Origin: JBPBPI01 sp050954885
GTDB lineage: Bacteria; Pseudomonadota; Alphaproteobacteria; Caedimonadales; Caedimonadaceae
Length of the DNA stretch: 11,534 nucleotides
Reading direction: 5' to 3'
Assembly: GCA_050954885.1 (NCBI GenBank)
Contig: JBPBPI010000031.1
Location: forward strand, 1 to 11,534
Of the stretch, positions 7,036-11,534 are shown piece by piece (positions within the stretch are counted from its first letter, which is position 1; each line of letters starts with the position of its first letter). Both the position numbers and the translations under genes were made by a program. The notes under the pieces were generated by a model. That model saw only the letters and a program-made list of their open reading frames with translations, ran no database searches and was not told the DNA's origin.

Positions 7036-8106
7036 ATGCCGAATGCTGGACCCGTTGTTGCCCCCCCTAGAAATACGTCAAACATTCGTCCCGATATTAA
7101 ACGGGCAGAAGAAGCTTACGAAAAGATGAAGACTGAAGTGCCGGGTGAGCAAGATAAAACCAAAGCCATGTTGACCGGAAACTTCGATGATTGGGTTAAG
7201 CTTTTGGTGGCCACGATTAAATATCAAGATCCCACAGATCCTATGGATACATCGGAAATGGCGGCACAAATGACTGCCTTTGGACAATTAAATGCCATGA
7301 TGGAGATGAGAGAAGAACTGAAAAAAGCTTCTGCGCTTCAAGCGGATTCTCAACTTTTGGAAGCTTCCTCTCAAATTGACCGTATGATGGAATTTAACGG
7401 CAATAAATTCTCGTTCACCAAAGATCAAGCATCAGAAATTAATTTCACACCCCCTGCAGAGTCTAAATTCTGTTCACTCATCATCAGCGACGATCAAAAC
7501 CGTGTGGTGGATACGCGTACCATTGAGACCAAAGCTGAGGAAAAAAATTCCTTTAAATGGGACGGCAAATTGCGAGATGGCAAAACAGCTGGATACGGCA
7601 GTTATCAAATTAAAGTGGTTCCCTTTGATGAAAATAAACAAATATTGATGAATCCCAAAACCAAAAAAGATTATGATATTGCTACAACAATTAAAGATAT
7701 TGCAAAAAGTGGTATTCGCGAAAAAGGTATGCCTATGATTGTCTTGGGCGGCGAGGGTGGCGCTTCATATCCCTTGGGATCCATGATGGCCATTCATGCC
7801 AATCAAGAAAAAACATTTTCTCCGGTTGAGACAAAAAATGATGACGACCTTGCCAATAAATCTGAAGAACAACGTGCCAAAGAATTAGCATCTGAAAATC
7901 CACCTGTGACGCAAGCGCCGGTTGAAGACGCACAAGTAAATCAAGTGCCTCTCGAGCAACTTCAACCTAATCCGCCAATTGCCACGCAAAATATAACACC
8001 ACAGCCTGTACAAACGACAACGATCATTCCACAAAATATGAGTGAAGGTGTGTCCATCGACGGGGTTTTAAATAACTTGGCATCAAAATTGCATCCTCAA
8101 CAATAG
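7036..8106 (+). CDS. flgD: Flagellar hook assembly (cap) protein FlgD
   Basis: FlgD caps the growing hook and promotes FlgE polymerisation outside the cell. The N-terminal signature is clear: NFDDWVKLLVATIKYQDPTD then PMDTSEMAAQMTAFGQLNAM (about residues 49-88). The central Ig-like/FLN domain spans about 120-240, with the family hallmark FKWDGKLRDGKTAGYGSYQI (173-192). Residues about 245-356 form an extra tail, rich in Pro, Gln, Asn and Val, that makes this protein (356 residues) longer than typical FlgD (about 220-240). The AAGGAG Shine-Dalgarno sequence (7023-7028) overlaps the upstream stop codon. Unlike fliK and flgE, the frame is intact. It ends with TAG, showing that amber is used as a stop here. 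Confidence 0.93.
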   Translation: MPNAGPVVAPPRNTSNIRPDIKRAEEAYEKMKTEVPGEQDKTKAMLTGNFDDWVKLLVATIKYQDPTDPMDTSEMAAQMTAFGQLNAMMEMREELKKASALQADSQLLEASSQIDRMMEFNGNKFSFTKDQASEINFTPPAESKFCSLIISDDQNRVVDTRTIETKAEEKNSFKWDGKLRDGKTAGYGSYQIKVVPFDENKQILMNPKTKKDYDIATTIKDIAKSGIREKGMPMIVLGGEGGASYPLGSMMAIHANQEKTFSPVETKNDDDLANKSEEQRAKELASENPPVTQAPVEDAQVNQVPLEQLQPNPPIATQNITPQPVQTTTIIPQNMSEGVSIDGVLNNLASKLHPQQ

Positions 8107-8435
8107 ATAAAAATTTTGACGACAATTTTATGGAGATTTAAATGACATCACAAGCTTCAAACGCCGCTGTATCTGGAATGAATGCGTTCAACACAGCACT
8201 TGCAGGGGCCTCTAAAAACATCGCGAACTCGGAAACAGTTGGCTATAAAGCCTGTCAAAGCCATTTTGTCAGCCAAGTTACAGGCGCAGGTCTATCCACA
8301 AATAGCTTTGCTTCAGGCGGTGTCAGCACCGTGGTTGAACAATTAAATGATGCTCAAGGGCTTTTGGTAGGGTCTGCAAGTTCCACAGATATCGGTATTT
8401 TGGGTAACGGTTTTATGGTTGTGTCCGCCACAGCT

Positions 8436-8438
8436 TAG
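8436..8438 (+). other. In-frame amber codon inside flgE
   Basis: TAG follows GCC-ACA-GCT and precedes GGT-ACA-CCT, with FlgE-like sequence continuing in the same frame for 29 codons before the next ATG. The most likely ancestral codon is CAG (Gln) or another one-step neighbour. flgD and the first gene of the window also end in TAG, so wholesale amber reassignment is unlikely. Confidence 0.85.
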
Positions 8439-8525
8439 GGTACACCTAGTATAGCTTATACGCGCGCTGGATCATTTTCTAAAGACGATAATGGTTATCT
8501 GATCAACAAAGGTGGATTTTGTGCT

Positions 8526-9437
8526 ATGGGATGGCCAGTGGATCAAAATGGTAAGGTTTTGCCAGGGACCAATACCAGTGATTTAGGTTCTTTACAAAGA
8601 ATTAACGTCTCAAACGTCAATGGATTTGCCAAAGATACCACAGCCATTGAGCTTGCTGCCAATTTGCCATCAGACAACCATGTGGCACCTGTTGGTACTA
8701 AATTTTATACGGATGCCAAAATTTACGACAGCCTTGGCGAGGGATATACCTTGACAGTAACATGGGAAAAAACAGCCGTCGGTCAATACAGTGCGTCCAT
8801 GTCATGTCCCGCTGCGAGTTCTATCAATAAAGGATCTGCAGGTGGTGCCAGTTACACAACCAGTCCCATGGTGGTTCAATTCAACAGTCTCGGCCAGCCA
8901 ATTTCCTTTGATGGTGCCGCGACACCACCCAATATTTGTATCAATTGGGATCCTGCTCAAACCAATGCTGCCCCTAGTAATATTTCTTTTGATTTGGGAA
9001 AAGTTGGCACAACCAATGGACTTACCAGCCGCGCAGGGACATTTAATATCACCAAAAACAGTAATGACGGCGAACAATACGGTAATTTCAACGGTGTTAA
9101 AATTGATGAAAATGGTGTGGTCAGTGCTTTTTTTGATAACGGCACCAATGTGCCGATATATCTTTTGCCTATGGCAAATTTTGCCTCGCCCAATCAATTA
9201 AGTCCCGAAAGCGGGGATGCATTTTTGGAAAATAATGCCTCGGGTAAATGCATTTTGTCTTTTGCCAAAACCGCGGGGTTTGGGAAATTTGCCTCAAACG
9301 CTCTCGAAGCCTCAACGGTAGATCTGCCCAAAGAGCTTACCAGTCTGATTTCAATCCAACGTGGCTATTCGGCCAACACCCATGTGATTCAAACAGATAG
9401 TGATATGTATAAAACACTTCTGCAAGTTCATGGTTAA
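8526..9437 (+). CDS. flgE: FlgE downstream fragment, possible internal restart
   Basis: The first ATG after the amber codon begins a 303-codon open frame (FlgE residues 129-431) preceded by AAAGGTGG (8508-8515) at a 10-base spacing, so reinitiation is possible. The product would lack the N-terminal hook helix needed for export and polymerisation, because hook proteins need both terminal helices. It covers the D2 domain and the C-terminal helix. Whether it is translated is unknown; the ribosome-binding-site-like sequence may simply reflect the codons for Lys-Gly-Gly. Confidence 0.5.
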   Translation: MGWPVDQNGKVLPGTNTSDLGSLQRINVSNVNGFAKDTTAIELAANLPSDNHVAPVGTKFYTDAKIYDSLGEGYTLTVTWEKTAVGQYSASMSCPAASSINKGSAGGASYTTSPMVVQFNSLGQPISFDGAATPPNICINWDPAQTNAAPSNISFDLGKVGTTNGLTSRAGTFNITKNSNDGEQYGNFNGVKIDENGVVSAFFDNGTNVPIYLLPMANFASPNQLSPESGDAFLENNASGKCILSFAKTAGFGKFASNALEASTVDLPKELTSLISIQRGYSANTHVIQTDSDMYKTLLQVHG

Positions 9438-9448
9438 TTTTGTAATGT

Positions 9449-9487
9449 GAAGAAAAGTACACCGAGTTATGCTCGGGACTTTTCTTC
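9449..9487 (+). terminator. Strong hairpin terminator after flgE
   Basis: GAAGAAAAGT (9449-9458) pairs with ACTTTTCTTC (9478-9487), and inside it CCGAG (9462-9466) pairs with CTCGG (9472-9476) around a TTATG loop, leaving a small internal loop. It starts 12 bases after the flgE stop and is followed by AT-rich sequence (AATATTTAATCTT). It is the most stable hairpin I see and marks the end of the hook block. Confidence 0.8.
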
Positions 9488-9565
9488 AATATTTAATCTT
9501 ATTTACACTTTTTTAATAATTCTTATTTATTAATTTTATAGTTAATTATTTATTAAGAGAATATC

Positions 9566-10024
9566 ATGAAAAAGTTATCTAATTTGGCATCTTGTTTATT
9601 GTTATCAGTCTTTTTTATAAGTGTTAACGCTTATGGATCAAACCCTGTAAACGATGACAATGTAGATGAGTCACAAAAAAACAAGATGATTTCTGTTCCT
9701 TATATGTGTGCGGGTGCTTTTTTAAGAAATGAAAATGGTCATTTCACTAAATACGTTAAGAAATTACCGTTAGATTCATCAGATAAGATATTATTTACCA
9801 TAGATAAGGTATTATCTGCTGTTAATGCACATGATTCCGAAACTTTAAATAATTTAGAAAATAATTTATGTGATGGTTTTCTTATAGAAATCGATAAATA
9901 TGGTTTTATTACTATTATTCCTAAAGATATAGAGCCAATAATTTATATTTTGCCAATAGCAGATATTCCAAAATCAATAGATGAACAATTAAAAACTGAT
10001 TATTTTGTTTGGTCTAAGCTTTAA
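9566..10024 (+). CDS. Secreted protein with faint FlgE-like segments
   Basis: This 152-residue protein has a clear signal peptide (MKKLSNLASCLLLSVFFISV, cleavage probably after NA at 22). I do not recognise a domain, but two segments resemble FlgE of the neighbouring gene in the same order. Residues 43-60 (SVPYMCAGAFLRNENGHF) resemble FlgE SIAYTRAGSFSKDDNGYL just after the amber codon. Residues 108-134 (IEIDKYGFITI then IIYILPIADI) resemble FlgE VKIDENGVVSA then PIYLLPMANF. The D2 region between them is missing. FlgE itself has no Sec signal, so if the homology is real, this is a hook-protein derivative redirected to the Sec pathway. The similarity is by eye and weak. The ribosome binding site is AAGAG before the ATG. 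The GC content is lower than in flgE. Confidence 0.6.
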   Translation: MKKLSNLASCLLLSVFFISVNAYGSNPVNDDNVDESQKNKMISVPYMCAGAFLRNENGHFTKYVKKLPLDSSDKILFTIDKVLSAVNAHDSETLNNLENNLCDGFLIEIDKYGFITIIPKDIEPIIYILPIADIPKSIDEQLKTDYFVWSKL

Positions 10025-10038
10025 AGAATTGAATTCCC

Positions 10039-10353
10039 ATGGTCGTTCAATTTAATGGTCGGGGTCAACCGATTTCTTTTGATGGTGCAGCAACACCACC
10101 TAATATTTTTATCAATTGGGATCCATTAAAAACGAATGCAGAACCTAATAATATTAGATTAAACTTAGGGGCAGTCGGCACGTTTACAGGCATATTTAGC
10201 CGTCCTGGTGGTTTTAATGTTATAAAAAATAGTAATGACGGTAAGCCATACGGTAAATTTGAACGTGTTACTGTTGATTGTGAAGGTTATGTTTACCCTC
10301 ACTTTAATAATAAGGTGATTTCAAAAATTTATTATGTACCAAATATTCAATAA
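10039..10353 (+). pseudogene. Duplicated internal fragment of flgE (D2 region)
   Basis: The 104-residue frame aligns without gaps to residues 243-346 of the neighbouring FlgE. By hand I count about 61 identical positions of 104, and nearly 90 percent over the first 29 (MVVQFNGRGQPISFDG and AATPPNIFINWDP). Similarity begins abruptly near 10033 at TCCCATGG and fades towards IYYVPNIQ, where a stop follows. The ATG is an internal Met of FlgE, and no good ribosome binding site precedes it; it starts 15 bases after the previous gene's stop, so coupling is conceivable. It lacks both terminal helices of a hook protein. Best call: a remnant of a partial or second flgE copy. However, its open frame and mostly synonymous early differences suggest it may still be translated. 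Confidence 0.75.
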
Positions 10354-10367
10354 AGTTTGAAAAATAT

Positions 10368-10436
10368 TTAGTTAAATGTTGTTCTAACCAATTCATTTAA
10401 ACGTGATTTTGCTTCTTGTGAAGGCCAATAGTGCAT
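10368..10436 (-). pseudogene. Remnant resembling Phd/YefM antitoxin N-terminus
   Basis: A 22-codon minus-strand frame begins MHYWPSQEAKSRLNELVRTT and stops at TAA. It closely resembles the start of Phd/YefM-family antitoxins, whose typical N-terminus is W-x-x-Q-[DE]-A-K-[AS]-R-[FL]-[SN]-E-[LF]. The family is usually 70-90 residues; everything after the first helix is missing here, and no toxin frame is next to it. It is most likely debris of a lost toxin-antitoxin module. With so few residues, chance similarity cannot be ruled out. Confidence 0.45.
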
Positions 10437-10664
10437 CGAAAAGTTTAGCCTGACTAGGTTATTATGATGAATTTTATAATTTTCACACAATTCTTTTAAT
10501 TGAAAAAATTGAAATATTTTATAACTAATAAGTAAAAATTGATTTTTATGAGAATAATACCTCGCATAAAATAAAAATTTTTCTTATTTTTAATATATGT
10601 ATCAATGTTTGATAAAATGTAATAATTAAATAAAAAATTATTAAAAAGTAGTATTAAAATAATA

Positions 10665-10693
10665 TTGACAAAAATAAAATATTTATATAAATA
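10665..10693 (+). promoter_or_regulatory. Sigma-70 promoter of the 249-residue secreted protein gene
   Basis: A perfect TTGACA (10665-10670) is followed by TATAAATA (10686-10693), giving TAAATA at a 17-base or TATAAA at a 15-base spacing. Transcription would start near 10700, about 30 bases before the ATG at 10732. The surroundings are AT-rich, which lowers the weight of the -10 match. Confidence 0.55.
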
Positions 10694-10731
10694 AATAGTA
10701 ATTATAAATTTACTAGTCTTGGGTTTTTAAA

Positions 10732-11481
10732 ATGAATAGCACTAATTCACTTAAAATGTATATTATTTTTTATATGTTATTTTCTTTTATTTTTAATTTT
10801 AGCAATGCATCTATAGAATATATAGATAAAGAATCTGATGATCTTACAAATTTATCTAAAAAATTTGATCTTGAAACGATTCAAAATTATACAGAAGATT
10901 TGAGTTTAGAAGCTTGTGAAAGAGTAAAAAATTTTAAAGAACAAATAGCAGATTATTCTATTAAAGATGATTTGATACCACATGTCGTTAAAACTGTTGC
11001 ATCAGAAGCTCTTATGGCTTCCGTAAAAATTATGACAACATGTCCTGATAAAAGTACTATTCTTTACTTGGGGCGCTCTCCTTCAATATTATTAACTACT
11101 TCTAATTTTCTAGAATCCAATATCAAAATAGGAAAAAAATTAAATCATGTTCAGATAAATTTTTCAGGAACGCCTAATATTTCCAATGTTCGTAATCGTG
11201 AAGTTAATGATCAACGCAATGTTGTCACGTTAGAGCGATTAAATCATTTTTATTCTTATCTTGATTCTGGAGGACTTGGAAATTTAACGCCGAATTCTCA
11301 ACTTTATATTGTAGATCAAATTGGAAAAGGAGCAGGAATGAATGCTTTTTTAAGAATTTTAAGACAGTATTATGTCTCTTATAAAGACCTTGAAAATACA
11401 CCAAAAGTAACTCTTCTTCTCATGAATTTTAATAACAAACCCGAGTTGCGTTTAAGGATTCAAATTAAGGATGCTTTCTAA
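10732..11481 (+). CDS. Secreted protein of unknown function
   Basis: This 249-residue protein starts with a signal peptide (hydrophobic residues 9-24, probable cleavage after SNA near residue 27). The mature part is mixed alpha/beta. Residues 28-95 look helical. From about 108 there is a strand-rich core: STILYLGRSPSILLTTS, later HVQINFSGTPN, then SQLYIVDQIGKGAGMNAFL (about residues 189-207). The pattern of a hydrophobic strand, Asp, then a Gly-rich turn and a helix recalls a nucleotide- or phosphoribosyl-binding Rossmann-like core, such as the PRTase signature, but the second acidic residue is replaced by Gln and I cannot assign a family. It has its own promoter and a poor Shine-Dalgarno sequence. 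The frame is complete, ending 53 bases before the window edge. Confidence 0.75.
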   Translation: MNSTNSLKMYIIFYMLFSFIFNFSNASIEYIDKESDDLTNLSKKFDLETIQNYTEDLSLEACERVKNFKEQIADYSIKDDLIPHVVKTVASEALMASVKIMTTCPDKSTILYLGRSPSILLTTSNFLESNIKIGKKLNHVQINFSGTPNISNVRNREVNDQRNVVTLERLNHFYSYLDSGGLGNLTPNSQLYIVDQIGKGAGMNAFLRILRQYYVSYKDLENTPKVTLLLMNFNNKPELRLRIQIKDAF

Positions 11482-11528
11482 TGATGGCTTATCATCTCTG
11501 AGTTGGTAATTGATCAATCCGGCCATCA
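11482..11528. repeat. Inverted repeat after the last gene
   Basis: TGATGGC (11482-11488) and GCCATCA (11522-11528) are a perfect 7-bp inverted repeat with a 33-base spacer, starting immediately after the stop codon. It may be a weak terminator or the edge of an element cut by the window end. The local GC content rises compared with the preceding gene. Confidence 0.3.
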
Positions 11529-11534
11529 GATGAG

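Larger units (their letters stand above)
8142..9437 (+). pseudogene. flgE: Flagellar hook protein FlgE, interrupted by an in-frame amber codon
   Basis: FlgE polymerises into the flagellar hook. The frame from ATG 8142 (GGAGA at 8132-8136) to TAA 9435-9437 would give 431 codons, a normal FlgE size, but codon 99 is TAG (8436-8438). The first 98 residues contain the rod/hook N-terminal motif (ALAGASKNIANSETVGYKA) and GNGFMVVSATA. Directly after the TAG, in the same frame, come SIAYTRAGSFSKDDNGYL, the conserved FlgE continuation, the D2 domain, and the C-terminal helix motif ELTSLISIQRGYSANTHVI. Only one base change (for example CAG to TAG) separates this from an intact gene, so inactivation would be very recent. 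A sequencing error or partial readthrough cannot be excluded. A strong terminator follows. Confidence 0.9.
10354..10731. other. AT-rich 378-base gap with antitoxin remnant and promoter
   Basis: This non-coding stretch is very AT-rich, especially after 10480. It holds a short minus-strand Phd/YefM-like remnant (10368-10436) and a sigma-70 promoter near its right end (10665-10693). Between about 10440 and 10660 I see no gene, no convincing hairpin and no repeat beyond simple A/T runs. Confidence 0.6.

Noticed and set aside
8436..8438. Amber codon as evidence of an alternative genetic code
   Set aside because: flgD and the first gene of the window end in TAG where family length or context fits, so TAG works as a normal stop here.
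8791..9201. Overlapping open frames on both strands inside flgE, and similar ones inside tgt and flgD
   Set aside because: They are by-products of coding sequence in the real frame, with no ribosome binding sites or recognisable domains.
11492..11534. Minus-strand frame open at the right edge, reading SSDGRIDQLPTQR before a stop (a second frame reads LINYQLRDDKPSLES)
   Set aside because: It could be the tail of a convergent gene or transposase, but 13-25 residues without a recognisable motif are too little to call.

Overview
The window is an AT-rich stretch of a Gram-negative bacterial chromosome that reads as alphaproteobacterial and probably host-associated. Ribosomal protein L28 is the roughly 100-residue alphaproteobacterial form. 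Hook genes fliK-flgD-flgE sit behind a sigma-54-type promoter, as in Caulobacter-like flagellar hierarchies. Five unrelated genes encode proteins with Sec-type signal peptides, and several genes show damage or gene debris. This mix of small secreted orphan proteins, eroding flagellar genes and a queuosine salvage pair fits an intracellular lineage such as Holosporales/Paracaedibacteraceae. The taxonomic placement is inference.

Layout. At 90-791 (minus) lies a secreted orphan protein with a basic cluster resembling a bipartite nuclear localisation signal. It is followed by a GNAT acetyltransferase (973-1440), rpmB with its own sigma-70 promoter (1528-1830), and an overlapping pair: a YhhQ-type queuosine-precursor transporter (1880-2671) and tRNA-guanine transglycosylase (2655-3860). 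A small secreted helical protein (4004-4342) converges on a secreted alpha/beta hydrolase (4485-5423, minus). Divergent from the hydrolase, an operon-like block carries a split fliK (5556-6362 and 6509-7024), flgD (7036-8106) and flgE (8142-9437), closed by a strong hairpin terminator at 9449-9487.

The flgE reading frame is interrupted by one in-frame amber codon (8436-8438), with intact conserved sequence on both sides. Just downstream are two FlgE-related pieces. One is a secreted 152-residue protein with faint FlgE-like segments (9566-10024). The other is a 104-codon near-copy of the FlgE middle region (10039-10353) that aligns without gaps and differs mainly at synonymous sites in its first third. 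The AT-rich gap 10354-10731 holds a 22-codon minus-strand remnant resembling the N-terminus of a Phd/YefM antitoxin, plus a good sigma-70 promoter for the last gene, a secreted 249-residue protein of unknown function (10732-11481).

Two functional themes stand out. YhhQ plus Tgt could import a 7-deazaguanine base and insert it into tRNA; the Tgt base-recognition loop is altered, which raises the possibility of direct queuine salvage from a host. The hook locus keeps its promoter, ribosome binding sites and terminator, but fliK and flgE are broken, suggesting recent loss of motility or reuse of hook parts. No tRNA, rRNA, CRISPR array or complete mobile element was seen.
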